From Cudoniella acicularis (Eukaryota; Ascomycota; Leotiomycetes; Helotiales; Helotiaceae), in NCBI GenBank assembly GCA_013054445.1, contig JAAMPI010000490.1, positions 1 through 35,298 of the forward strand: DNA of 35,298 nucleotides, read 5' to 3'. Positions 10,332 to 21,338 of the stretch are shown here, one piece after another. A program made the translations under genes and the position numbers. The notes under the pieces were generated by a model. It made no database searches, had not been told where the DNA came from, and saw nothing but the letters and a program-made list of their open reading frames with translations. The first letter of the stretch is position 1. Every line of letters begins with the position of its first letter.

Positions 10332-10952
10332 AATCTACATTTCATTTCCATAACCAAAAGACATATAGACAAAAACTTAAATCCTCTCAGTCATCAACTC
10401 ACATTTAATCACTCTCACTCAAAACCCAACAAAACCACAATTCCTCCCTACAAACTCAACCTCTACTCCACTTCTTCAAACATCGAAGAAGAATACCACT
10501 TTCAAAACTCCCTAGGAAAAGGCGGTCGCCCCGGTGGGAAATCACGTCTTATAAAGGCCCATCATCGAAATTCCCGTCTTGAGAAAGAAGATCATAAGAA
10601 GGTATTCCACAGAACAGTGTATAAACGAGAAAGAGTGTATAAACGAGAAAGAGTGTATAACGAGAAAGAGTGTATAACGAGAAAGAGTGTATAACGAGAA
10701 AGAGTGTATAACGAGAAAGAGTGTATAACGAGAAAGAGTGTATAACGAGAAAGAGTGTATAACGAGGAAGTCCACCCCAGGAGGATAGCTAGAGAGCTAG
10801 CACGAAAGAAGCCTACTTTTGATACTTTCGTGAAGAGGGCACGACAAATGTGGACAGAACTGATGGATAAGACACTAGGAAAGGTAAAAAGAAATGAGAG
10901 AGAGGATAAGGAGGCTGTGAGAAAGGAGAATCTTCTGGAGAGGGATGTGTAA
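10332..10952 (+). pseudogene. ORF remnant interrupted by a minisatellite
   Basis: From 10332 the + strand reads without stop into the minisatellite, with protein-like, charged sequence before it (NIEEEYHFQNSLGKGGRPGG, then SRLIKAHHRNSRLEKEDHKK). After it, the same frame continues as VYNEEVHPRRIARELARKKP and FDTFVKRARQMWTELMDKTL to the TGTAA stop near 10952. The six 17-bp repeat units add 102 nt, so the outer frame is preserved, but stops arise inside the units (GTATAA). There is no in-frame ATG, so a 5' exon is missing or the gene is dead. I do not recognise the family. Confidence 0.35.
10617..10770 (+). repeat. Minisatellite: two 18-bp and seven 17-bp units
   Basis: Head-to-tail copies of GTGTATAACGAGAAAGA. 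The first two units (10617-10634, 10635-10652) have an extra A (GTGTATAAACGAGAAAGA, 18 bp). Six identical 17-bp units follow (10653-10754), and a last variant with GAGGAAG ends at about 10770. Near identity of the units suggests recent expansion by slippage or unequal crossing over. It lacks spacers, so it is not a CRISPR array. Confidence 0.95.
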
Positions 10953-11988
10953 ACTTATGGTGGCAGCCTGGACTTGATTTTTTTTCTTCCCTTCATTGAG
11001 CCAGATCTAATTAGTGTAAGATAGATAGGATAGAGACACTTCCTAGATTTCATACAATAATAAATCTCCACTCTCTAAAACACGTATTATAATAACCACT
11101 CCTGAGAATCTTTCCTTTTAAAAATAATTCTATTTCTTATTTGCAACTCTATAGAAAAACCCCACAAAACAACCAAGTACAAATTCGGCACAAAGATCCT
11201 ATCAACAAAAACCACATAGCATTCCCGAGGTTCTTTGTGTCGACACGACTCACTTAAAAACTTCACTTCAAGTTACTTAAAAACAATAGAGTATTTTCTA
11301 AACATTAATAAACTAGGCACAATTGCAAGTAAAAGAGCTAAGCAAAGAAAGATTTCTCCTACTTAGAGATTTACGAAGAATACTTATTGCTGACTTGCAA
11401 CATGAAAATCAACAACTAGAACAGGATTCTTCACACATTAAAAAGCACATCATACATGAAAGAGAATATTAATCGAAAATAATTATCCATTGCCACCCTT
11501 CAAAGTGCCGTGTATCAAATTCTCTCTCACTTTCTCTCTCTACTTCTGCTTGCACTCCATCTACACCAAATCTACATCAACAACCTACATCTGGGAATCC
11601 TCATTATCACCAACCTATGAACAACCCTCTCAAATCCTATATACCTCATCTCTAACCTCACATGAAAGCTGAGCAGAAAAATCATGCCATATTCCATGAA
11701 CTCCCACGTACCCCTTCCATTCGAAAATCTCAACCACAGTGGAAAATAAAATTCAAGTGAAATGCAACTGAATGCATTCAGCTTATGCTTGCTTCTTTTA
11801 AAATTATGACGAAGAGTATCCCATCCATCCATCATGACCGCACCCAAATGCAGCGACCACCAAGCAGTAAATATCGCGATGAATATTCATCAAAGAAAGT
11901 TTCCCCGCCCAACGCCTAACATGATGAACAAGCCCTCAAAAACACATCGCCAGTATTTACTCAGAGACGAAACCCTAAATGGTCACCA

Positions 11989-14250
11989 CTACACTGCTGT
12001 CGATTCTCGTAACCCACTGGGGCCTTTCTGCCTCCTGCTCAGTAACGTCGCACCGTCGAGGTTCAATTCGAATGCACCCTTCCTATTTCGTACTTGTTGT
12101 TTCGCGGCGGCCGTAACGGCGGCGCTATGTTGACCATACCCCTTCTGCGGTGGCGCTCTTGCAGAATTCAAGTTGGTATTCTTCAGACCTTGCTCGACTT
12201 GATGCACGTCGGCGTCTCTTGCTTTAGGTATTTTGGTGGGGATGGCGTTCTCTTCCTCATATTCTTCTTCCTCAAAGTCATCACCGTCAATTGGGTTCAA
12301 GCCATTCATAGCTGCAGCACCACGATAGCCTTGCTTGAAATTCTTGCGGCGTTTGCCCTCTTCTTCTTGTCTGTGAACTGCATATCCCACGTCGAACACC
12401 TCTCGCAAGTTAACGGCCCCGGGGCTTCGGAAATCCATTCGCTTGCCAGCACCAGGACTCTCCAAAAGGTCAGGTTTGAAGACTCTTAACGGTGCATTAG
12501 GACCTAATTGCCTCTCGCGTTCGACAGCAGGAGTTGCCAGAGGCGGTGCGTCATGGGCGGCATATGTTGGCTCCTCAGTTCCCCGAATCCATGGATGTGC
12601 TAAGAACTGTTTGATGTCATAACGCTTGACAGGGTCGACCGTTAATAGATGAGAAACCAAATCTTGGGCGGGTTTCGAAATATCATCCCACCACGGTGAC
12701 AGGAAGGTGTATTGACCTCTCGCGACTTTTTCGGTAAGGACTTGGATACTCTCGTCATAGAAAGGAGGGAAACCGCAGAGTAACGTGTATAATACACAAC
12801 CCATAGCCCACATATCGACACTTTTAGAATACCGCTCATCTTTCACGATCTCTGGTGCTGTATACCCGACGGTTCCACATGGCGTCATCGTCGATTTATC
12901 CCAAACAACCTTGCTTAGACCAAAATCGGCGATCTTGATCTTGCCTATTCCTCCAGCGCCAACACCTTTGATGAACCCGCCCTCATCCACTTTATCTTCA
13001 TCTTCTGCAGACTTCGGTTTCGGATTCTTAGTTGGAATGAATGGAATTGGTGAAAATAACAGGTTTTCGGGTTTGATATCTCTGCAACGACGTCAGTGAG
13101 GTCATTTATGAACATCCGAGTCTGACATACCTGTGGACTACGCCTTGTTCCTCATGCAGATATTCTAAAGCCTCCGCAACCTGAGTGATGACATGCCTAG
13201 AAAGGTCCTCGCTGAAATATGTGAGACGAACGATCTGATGGAATAATTCTCCACCTGGGGCTAGTTCCAAGATGATGTAGTAATACTGCCGCGATTCTGA
13301 AAAGTCGACGAGTTTGACAATGTTGGGGTGATCTAATTGACGCATAATCTGGACTTCCTTCAAGATATTTGCTCTCTGTTATGAATGGCAAGTCAGTAAG
13401 CATGTTCACAATATATAACTTAACTAGTGTCAAACACGACATCCAATGGAAAAGAAAAGCTTGACAAGAGAAAAAGTATTGCGCACCTCCACAACCTTTG
13501 GTTGCTTCTTGAAGTCCGGATGAAGGGCCGCGTCTCCCTAGGTTTTGACGCATGTTGGCAAAGATTCAAAGACAAACCCAGGGGAGAGATAAGGAAAGGC
13601 TCAGCTTTCTGCCAATACTCACCTGGTTCGAGTTCATCTCGAATTTGCGGACGACCTTAATAGCAACCTCGCCAGCAGCTCCGTCCAGATCTCGGGCTCT
13701 GTAAACATTGCTGAAAGCTCCATCGCCCATCTTCTCTAACAATTCCCATCGCTCAAGACCGGGGTATTTCGGTAGCTTCCCTTTGCTCGCATTCTCTTCT
13801 TGTACCATACGTTTTAATTCTTCTGTATCGGCCTTTTTGCTCTTGCCAACTTTTTGGTTCTGGCCCGCCGCATTGGCCGCGACGTTTCCGGCTTGTGCAG
13901 CCCGATTTCTGGCGTCGGCATCACCAACTGGGTATGCGTTTTCGTGGTGGGCGTGGTGGGCGTGGTGAGCCATGTTTGGGTCTGTTACTGTGTAGTGATT
14001 TTGTGCAGGTTGGGGAGCATAATCGTAGTTGCGGGCTTGCTGGGTTGCGTGTACCGGTTCTCGCGATACATGAGTAGTCGGGTCGTCGTGGGGTTGTGCA
14101 GTTCGCCCTTGTTTTCCTAAGTGATTGTCAGCATTAAAATGATGCAGGGTAGAGTTCCGCTCAGCCTCGTAAAACAAGCGAGTTGAGTTGATTCAGTTGG
14201 GTGGACGAACCGTGGCGTATGAGGTTTTTGATAGACTGCGACAGAGACAT
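11989..14250 (-). CDS. srk1: Srk1/Rck2-type MAPK-activated Ser/Thr kinase
   Basis: Four exons: 14250-14211, 14116-13623, 13375-13131 and 13081-11989; introns of 94, 247 and 49 nt. The exon sum is 1872 nt, exactly 624 codons (623 aa). The start ATG is in a 40-nt first exon (MSLSQSIKNLIRH). The kinase domain shows the glycine loop GDGAFSNV (144-151), VAIK with Lys167, HRDIKPEN (259-266), DFG (312-314) and APE (335-337). Between HRDIKPEN and DFG lies an insertion ending DEGGFIKGVGAGGIGKIKIA, which I know from yeast Rck2 and fission yeast Srk1, kinases acting downstream of the Hog1/Sty1 stress MAPK. A Thr-Pro (326-327) lies in the activation segment. The Asn/His-rich N-terminus and the long tail with an acidic patch and a basic stretch are family-like. 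A role in stress signalling is inferred from the family. Confidence 0.92.
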
Positions 14251-17200
14251 AATTAGAGAAGTTTTTGAGGAGTGTGGTTAGGTGCGCGAGACAAGAAGGC
14301 AGGTACACTCCGCGCTGACAGTGAAACGAATGAAGAGAAAGGTGCAGCGCAGGTCGAGGGAGTAGGTAGCGGCGAGGGGAACAGTGCTACAGGGTAAGCG
14401 AAAAGGGTAAAAGTCCTGGCAATCGATAAAAGAAGGTAGTGGGGCAGCTTCCGAGACTACTGACGAGCAGCACACTTGATGCCGCAATAGGACTGAATCA
14501 ACGGGTGCGGATCGGCGGTGATGCAAATCGACGATGCAACACGCCGGGAGGATTTAGGAAGCAAATATAGTCATAAGCCGCAAGTTTCAACCGCCAGTTA
14601 CAGGACGAAGACGAAAGCATCCAGCTCGCGGAAGATATGGAAGACTCCCCAGGAAACCCATTATCAATCAGCGCGTGGCTGACCAGCCGCACACAACGTC
14701 ATCGCTCTCCAAGCGAACATTCTTGGGACATGACTTGCTCGAACTTCGCGAAAAGACACAAGACGACCCCGGACGAGCTGGAATTGCCTAGTATCCCGCA
14801 GACATCCCGCAAGAAGCGCACAAAGCAAACAGATAGGCATAAGCATGATGTTGGCCTGCCTGGGAACTCGACAGCGACAACAACAGCGACCACTCGAGAT
14901 TGGCGAGTGCAAGCCAGCTGGCTGCGCAGGGCGACTTTTGCAGTTGCAGTCTTCAAAGGCTCACAGGCTAATGCTTGTTCTCTCCGACTTCTCCACCATT
15001 TGAAGTGCGAGCCTCAAACGCACCCTTATCACTTGTCAGGGGCTGGGATGCACAATGATGACTGAAAGTTCTGGCCAGCAATGCCAGTGCCAGGCGTTGT
15101 CCCAGGCGTCCGAGGGCTGGAGCTGGAGCTGGAGGAAGAAACAAGTTGTCGTATACTTCTGCACTACAGCGAACAGACTGCACTGTGACTTCATCCACCC
15201 AAAACGTTCAACTTTGCAAGGGGAGGGCGCTCGTAAGGAGGAGGATTGTTGACGTGGGTAAAACTTACAGAGAACATGGTGGTTATGCAGGGCTACGATC
15301 AGTCGAGCAAGCCGATAGGTCTCCTCCTTCTCCCGCTCCGTTGAAGATCAGATTATCTAGTTGTGATCTGTGGGTTTGACTCTTTGCGGCTGAAGATTAT
15401 CCAGGTAGGTTCGTGGGATCGAGGAGGGTGTTGCTGCTGTAAGGTTGCTTCCGCAGAACTTTGGTACAGGATGAAGATCTTGAAAAGAACTGGAAAGAAT
15501 CTTTGGAAATAAGACGATGCTGAAGGAACAAAATGCATTTTACTTGGCGTTATTCCTGGTTTATAAGAAGTACGTCTGAATCATTTCTCTCGCCGCAAGC
15601 GGGTATTCCGGCCTCTGCTTGTTTTCCCTTAGCGGCCTGCTTCAGGCCTCCCATAGTTCCGACTGGCCTCCACTCAGCAGCTCAAATTTCTCTTCGAGCA
15701 TACGGCCTTCTGCAGCACCACAGAGCCACGTTGGTTGAAATGACCTATGATGTGGCTGCAGATCAGTTGTGACTAGGTTTCGGAAGTTCTGCCAACCATC
15801 GTCACTTCAGAAGTTAAGAACTATGCCACGGCTGCTTCAAATCATTCCAAGAAACTTCAATTTCTTCGGCAAAGCATGCCAGTCTCGCTTCTCCGTAGAG
15901 AATTCTCCGGAGACGACAAGAAGAACGGAGAAAAACTCGTCACGGAGCTAGAAAAAGATTTGTTTGCCTCGATTTCACCATCATCACAAACGGACTGAAA
16001 CTCCCAAACCTGCTAATAAATTGTTCTAGTCAAGACCTCACCACCATGATTCTATATACAAGTAATCATTAAATGCAGCTGCTAAGTGATAATTCGTTAC
16101 TCATGGCATATCATAAGTTTTCTACGTCACTTCGGACAAGGGGGGCTCTCCGCAAACAGGGGGCCGCAGTGTCGCAGCGTCTAAAAGGTCCCTGGGAAAT
16201 TTAGCGGCAGCCCTCTGCGTCATGCCCAGGTGGTCCTGCGTCAATCTTGCAGTTCACGTGCTCTAACAGCATCATCTCAGATCCGGGCCCAAACTCCAAT
16301 TGCCATATCTAACCAGGGAAAGAAAGGTCTTTGTCAACTAAGAGAATTCTAGACGTTTTTAGACTATCCCCCCACGAGATTTGGGGAATTTGAAATCTCG
16401 GGTCCGCACTCATTTTCGCATCTCATCGGTGGGTTTCGGAGCTTTCTGCCCGTAGCAAGCGGTGCGGCGGCGCCCATTAACTCGGGTCCCGAGACGACCA
16501 CTCGTCATATTGGCAGCCTCGCCGTAAACTCAACTTGATCTTGCCGGCAAGGCTGAGGGTCTTCTGCTTGGCTTTGAGACTTATACTCTATGCAAGACTG
16601 CCGTTTGAAGTGTTACAACGAATAATATCTGATCGGTGTGAATGCAGAAGCTCAGGGACTTACACAAACTTTTATGTGGGTACTACTCTACCCAGTAGCC
16701 AGACTGCCATTACAAATGTTACTCCATAAGTACCTAGGCAGGACAAGTGTCTTCCAAAAATAACGGTGTTGTACCTGTACTTCTGTTTGAACAGCTACCC
16801 TGTACTCCGAGTTCCATATCGTTTATTAGTATCTTGCATACCGCAATTAGTTGTGACTACAACTCAATTCTTCACTTGCGATATATCGCTGTAGGATCTC
16901 CAATTTTTCTTTGGATGCCCATCTTTATTACTGACCAAGAAATGCAGAAATGCAAAGATTCAAGGGTGACTTACCCCTCGTTTCCCCGCCCTTAACCCTT
17001 CTACTATTATTTTTCTTACCCCTCTCTTTGATAGCGCAAAGACTGCTTGCAGCAGCAAAGTCAAAAGGTAGCAAACAGAAGAAAATATATAAGTTGGAAT
17101 AGAATGAGATTGCTTCTCAAGAATGATAAGACCATCCCGTCATTAGGAGGTGACCCATGAAGCTAGACAAGAAATAGACGCATGTATGCATCGATTGGCC

Positions 17201-17286
17201 GCAAGCAAAAACGCCCCTTGTGACACCCAAACGCTCAAAGCACCAAAAGCATCCTCACTATCATCATTGAAACTACACAAAACTCG
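14251..17286. other. Long intergenic region between the kinase and MTC1 genes
   Basis: The first 1.2 kb (to about 15500) is probably the promoter and 5' leader of the kinase gene. It contains several unsupported open frames on both strands, such as a 142-codon + frame at 14637-15065 with no domain. From 15540 to 17286 there is no gene-like frame, only an 8-bp inverted repeat at 16375-16400 and GC-rich patches around 16140-16520. I see no RNA gene and no transposon protein. Confidence 0.5.
16375..16400. repeat. Short inverted repeat, 8-bp arms
   Basis: CGAGATTT (16375-16382) and AAATCTCG (16393-16400) are perfect inverted arms around a 10-base spacer in a non-coding stretch. Such dyads can be binding sites of dimeric regulators, but nothing else supports that, and an 8-bp dyad can occur by chance. 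Confidence 0.4.
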
Positions 17287-18912
17287 TCAGATGAGACCTG
17301 CTCTCGCCGCCTCGCCGCCTCCGTCACCGAGTACTTCCTCCACCGTGGCCTTTCCCTTGCCAATTCCACCTTCTCCGACTCCCATTCTTCGCGCGACATA
17401 TCGTTGCGCAACTACTCCTACTCCTAGAGTTAAGATCTCTTCTACCCATTCGGCAACCCATTCTCGTGGATCGACACCGCCACTTTCGATGATTTCTGCG
17501 ATTTCTTCAGGGAGATTGGGGCCTTGGTATTGGTCACCTTCACGACCGAAGAAGCTAGTCTTCTGGTGAGTAGGTGATGTAGAAGATGCGGGTGTAAGTG
17601 GAGAGGGTGCGTCGAGCCATTTGATCCATTTGGAAGGAACAGGTTGTGAAATGGTGTGGAAGGTGATTGTGTGGACAGGATCGTGTAGATAAATGGCGAA
17701 GGAAATCAATTCATCTGCGGTGGCGCTCTCATCAACAGCACTCGCTTCCTCATTCTCCTTTGTTGAGCCCTGGAAGAGCTCTTGTTGGTCTTCGTGAGAG
17801 ATCGCTTGTACAGCGAGGAAGATATCGCTGCTTCGTACTGGATTCGATTCGCTGAGATTCTCGGTCGCTCGTTGTGCTGCGAGTTCCAACCCACCATGCG
17901 AATTGAAGTACTCGGTCGCGTATGCTTCGGCGCTCACTCGTACGAGCTTTGTGCCTTCGATAAGACCTTTGACGGATCCTAGATCGCGATGCTCGTTGCT
18001 TTGTCTCCACCATGGACCATCGCTCCATCCACCGCTTCCACCTGTATAGCCAGCTTCTGAATTGCGTCGTGCTGTAGATTCGTGACCTCGCTGAATGACT
18101 AGTAGATCCCCGCCTTCGACCTGAGCCATTACCCGCGAAAATGTGGAGTAGATAAGGGGATCAAGGGAGGGGTAGCCGATAAAGTCATGAGTTATGTGAA
18201 TTTGTAGTCTTTCGTGAGATGAAATCGGAGGTGCAAGGGTGTGGAGGATATTGGTAAACGTTGGTAGTGCTCGCGATCGTAGTTCACCACCTTACATGAT
18301 TAGCGGAAGGAATTGGATCTTGTAACCTGTCAACTTACCAAAGCCTGCCAAGACACCGACATTTCCCTTCACTTGTTCCGCCCATCGCTTAGCTTCTTCG
18401 TTCTGTTGAATTTCTTTGACGGCAGCTTCAGCAGTCTTGACGGCGGCGGTGGCTGTTGCGAAAACACTTCCCCACCACCCTCCACTTGCCGCAGGTGCCT
18501 CAGCAGCTTTCTCTGCTACCTGAGCAACTGGAGTTTTCTTTTCTGCTTCCTGAAGATCACTACTTGTAGCTGAAGGAGTGAAGCTTGTGTGAAACGATCG
18601 GGTACTTTCTGCTGATTTTCGGGGAGCCGATGCCTTCTCCTCGCTAGTTCGCGAGGAAGCTGGTGGAGGGGTTCCAGTCGGGGCACGCTTCACTTGCTGA
18701 ACGCGAGGAGTATGGGGTCTGCTCGGAGGTTGAGCCCCAAGGTTTTCGAGTTCGGTTAGTAAGTCCTGCTCTGACTGAGACGAAGCTGTTTTTGCTGTCT
18801 TCGAAGCTCCCTTGGAAGTAGCCTGAGCTTTGGCATCATCTTCGCCAAGCCCCTCCAAAAGGGCGTTCAGATCATCATCTGTTGGGGCTGCTTTTGACTT
18901 CTTCGTGGCCAT
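17287..18912 (-). CDS. MTC1: Maintenance of telomere capping protein 1 (MTC1)
   Basis: Two exons, 18912-18339 and 18290-17287, with a 48-nt intron (donor GTAAGT, acceptor TAAG preceded by GCTAATC). The sum of 1578 nt gives 525 aa. The N-terminus has the family signature DDDLNALLEGLGEDDAK followed by a low-complexity Ser/Pro/Lys region. A Trp-rich turn (GGWWGSVFATATAAVKTAEA) then leads into the conserved C-terminal half, with LPTFTNILHTLAPPISSHE right after the splice, then FSRVMAQVEGGDLLVIQRG, and near the end a PEEIAEIIESGGVDPREWV segment. Yeast Mtc1 is known genetically from telomere-capping defects and as a cytosolic protein linked to the early secretory pathway; its biochemical role is unclear. 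It is transcribed divergently from the zinc-finger gene. The reading frame is intact. Confidence 0.92.
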
Positions 18913-19412
18913 AATGACTTCGGGAATGAGGCAGACCTGCAATAATATTGTGGATTGGCTTATGCAGAAGTATAATGCAAGTGTTCTATTGTCGTTGATC
19001 TGGAGCTTCAACTCGTTTCGGCACTAGTGCCAGGGCCTCTTCTTTGATTGGTTGTGTGGCTGAACGTTGCCGAAGACAGCTTAGCCACAACCTGGGCTGC
19101 GGCGCTGAGAGAATCTATTCACAACTTGAACCACAATATTAAGGATATAGCCATTCCCTTTGAGGCGATTGACGCCAATTAATGCGTCCTTATAGTCCTT
19201 CGAAAATCTTTTCCGATATTGACGACTGCTTCTTTCTCACTCTTTTCTCCTTTTCCCAGCCTCAACTTACAAACTCTTTCCCTCAACTGGCGTCGTGAGA
19301 CAGTCCACAAAACTGTGTCCAAGTCCTTTCAAAAGACCAACACAACACAACTCTCTCGATCGTCTTTACGATCATCATCATCTCTCGAAACTCAGCTTCC
19401 TCGCGCTAGAAT
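18913..19412. promoter_or_regulatory. Shared divergent promoter of MTC1 and the zinc-finger gene
   Basis: The 500 bases between the two start codons must contain the promoters of both genes, which point away from each other. The right half is pyrimidine-rich (TTCTTTCTCACTCTTTTCTC) and ends in an ATCATCATC leader, typical of transcription start regions on the + strand. No clear TATA box was seen. Shared regulation is possible but not shown. Confidence 0.5.
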
Positions 19413-21338
19413 ATGGCGAGAACCAAATCGCAAGTCGTCACGGCACGTGAATCGCCAGAAGCTGTGAGGCCCAGGGCAGCCCCGGCAGTAATTTCGAACC
19501 ACTTCAAGCAGACATCCGGATCAGTTACTTCCTCAGCTGCCTCATCGACCTGTCCTCACTGCAATTCTGTATTCTCAGACCTACCTCCGAAGGTACGTTC
19601 TTCGTTCTTCTTCTCCTCCTTAATTCTGGCCTCCTTTACTGAGTTAATGCAGGATTTCCGTCATCACGTGGCTTCATGCACCCGTCCAAGTACTGCGACG
19701 GATGATGACAGTTCTGACAGTTCGTTGACTCCGCCACCGGATTCTCCGTCGATAGCGAATTGTCACACAATTACTGTTGATGCCAATCCGATCGAAGATG
19801 AAGTGCCTGCCAAGATTGAGCCGGGCACCGTCAAAGACCTCGCTCTTAACGATGTCACTATTATTCGAGAGGTTGACAGACCCATTCGTCCTTATATTAA
19901 TCCTGACACTCAATTCGAGTACTACGACAAACAGGACGATCGAGAAGGGTCTGTCGCGACTCGAAGAAATTCAGAAGAGCCTGAAGAATCAAAATCTTCA
20001 ACAAATGGCGTTCCCGAAACCTCCAGTGAGGAAAAGGGCGAAATAAAAATCCGCCATCCTTTCGCAAAATTCACTCCAATCGAAATATTTGATGACTATC
20101 TCGCAAATCCCGAGGAAATGCCCTATGAAGAGCTCTATCGTCGTACAGACAAGGTTGCAAGTGTCCTCGTCGATTATCAAAAAGAATGGGACACTATTGA
20201 GAAAGAAGTCAATGCTCATGAGTCATGGGTCAAGGCGCAGAACAAGAAAGCAACCGAGGCAGCCAAAATAACTGAGGAAGAGAAATCTAAGATTGAGGAT
20301 CAGAAATATCTTGAGCTCAACGCGACTTACAAGGCTGAGATCAAGCTCAGCAGAGGTGATTGGGACAGATTTTTGGAGAATGTCGAGGCAGAAAATCCCA
20401 ACGACCCTGATCTTCTTGATCGCCTCAGAGCTCTTCGTCTTCCAAATTTCATGACTGCGATTCACAAACGACAGAAGGCACGAGAACCCGAAACGGCCAT
20501 CAAATTGGTTGATCGACCATTGATGGCAGAGAGAATTACCAAAGAAGAACTGGCTCTCGACAAACGCAAGCGGGGAAGGCTCATTGACCAAATCACGTTC
20601 GAAGACATGAAACATGCTGATATCTATGGGTTCAATTATTCTTCGCAGCCACATCATGTTGGCAATCAACCACAACCAACTTTTAACGGGAAGACCAAGG
20701 GGCGAGGGGAAGTTAATGATGAAGGGCGCAGCCGCAGTCAGAGAACCAAGATTCATAGATCATATGATGCCGACAAAAGCGTAACTCCAGAGAGCGAGTC
20801 GGATGAACTCCCTGCCAAGCGCATTCGGAAGCCAAGAAATCTCGATGCAGGCATAGATTCCCAGCCACGGCCCCGCACTCCTCTCGTAAGCCGGGGTGGT
20901 ACTCCAGCTGTGAGGACCTTTCCATCAGGCAAGCGTGTTGGGCGACCACCGGCGAAGTCCAAGCTGAAAGATGTTCAACTCCCTCCGGCGTCCACAAGCC
21001 CTGCATTGGAAAATGGTACTGTGCCACGAATGCTAGCTCCTAAGGAGGAAGAGCAGTTGCATGATGCTGCAGAGCTTCTTGTCAAGCAGACTCGACGAAC
21101 TCGGACGCAATCTATTGGGGGCGATTCATCGGATGCTACCTCAGCAGCCTCATCTCGACCTTCAACGTCATCCTCAAATGACCACGGACCAAAGAGAAAG
21201 AACAGAGGCTCCCAGAATACTGATCCTGAGACCTTGGTTGTCAAATCCGCTCCTCTTGTTCAACATGCTCCTATTCTACCTCCCCTGGCACCAGCCCCCA
21301 AAATCAGAAAGCGAAAAAAAAAAGGAGGAAGAAATTAA
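19413..21338 (+). CDS. Zinc-finger protein with AT-hook-like motif, 3' end frameshifted
   Basis: Start ATG at 19413 (MARTKSQVVTARESPE). A 60-nt intron at 19593-19652 (AAG|GTACGT ... GTTAATGCAG|GAT) contains no stop and keeps frame. Splicing joins CPHCNSVFSDLPPK to DFRHHVASC, giving a compact C-x2-C-x14-H-x3-C finger near residues 49-70. The middle has a conserved-looking block (HPFAKFTPIEIFDDYLANPE onward) with charged helices. Further on come basic clusters (KRIRKP) and a GRPP motif (GKRVGRPPAK) resembling an AT-hook, so a chromatin-associated role is likely but inferred. I do not recognise a named protein. In a run of ten A at 21314-21323 the frame slips, ending the product with KIRKRKKKGGRN at 21338. 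The natural C-terminus appears to continue in the +1 frame (next entry). Confidence 0.75.
   Translation: MARTKSQVVTARESPEAVRPRAAPAVISNHFKQTSGSVTSSAASSTCPHCNSVFSDLPPKVRSSFFFSSLILASFTELMQDFRHHVASCTRPSTATDDDSSDSSLTPPPDSPSIANCHTITVDANPIEDEVPAKIEPGTVKDLALNDVTIIREVDRPIRPYINPDTQFEYYDKQDDREGSVATRRNSEEPEESKSSTNGVPETSSEEKGEIKIRHPFAKFTPIEIFDDYLANPEEMPYEELYRRTDKVASVLVDYQKEWDTIEKEVNAHESWVKAQNKKATEAAKITEEEKSKIEDQKYLELNATYKAEIKLSRGDWDRFLENVEAENPNDPDLLDRLRALRLPNFMTAIHKRQKAREPETAIKLVDRPLMAERITKEELALDKRKRGRLIDQITFEDMKHADIYGFNYSSQPHHVGNQPQPTFNGKTKGRGEVNDEGRSRSQRTKIHRSYDADKSVTPESESDELPAKRIRKPRNLDAGIDSQPRPRTPLVSRGGTPAVRTFPSGKRVGRPPAKSKLKDVQLPPASTSPALENGTVPRMLAPKEEEQLHDAAELLVKQTRRTRTQSIGGDSSDATSAASSRPSTSSSNDHGPKRKNRGSQNTDPETLVVKSAPLVQHAPILPPLAPAPKIRKRKKKGGRN

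Larger units (their letters stand above)
7825..11988. other. Gene-poor AT-rich block (core about 8400-11800)
   Basis: Base composition shifts abruptly to AT-rich near 8400 and back near 11850. Long T/A runs, TTAAT and TATA words dominate and open frames are short. This is the usual look of old repeat-derived islands in ascomycetes altered by repeat-induced point mutation, but I could not identify any transposon protein or terminal repeat. Three items inside are listed separately: the small ORF at 9480, the ORF remnant 10332-10952 and the minisatellite at 10617. The last 150 bases are the 3' flank of the kinase gene. Confidence 0.6.

Noticed and set aside
10617..10770. Possible CRISPR-like array
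   Set aside because: Units follow each other without spacers and the genome is fungal; it is a minisatellite.
13197..13553. Minus-strand frame spanning the long kinase intron
   Set aside because: Runs out of frame with the kinase exon; a kinase intron explains it fully.
14637..15065. 142-codon ATG open frame on the + strand
   Set aside because: Composition is random-looking, other frames on both strands are equally open, and the region is better explained as kinase upstream sequence.
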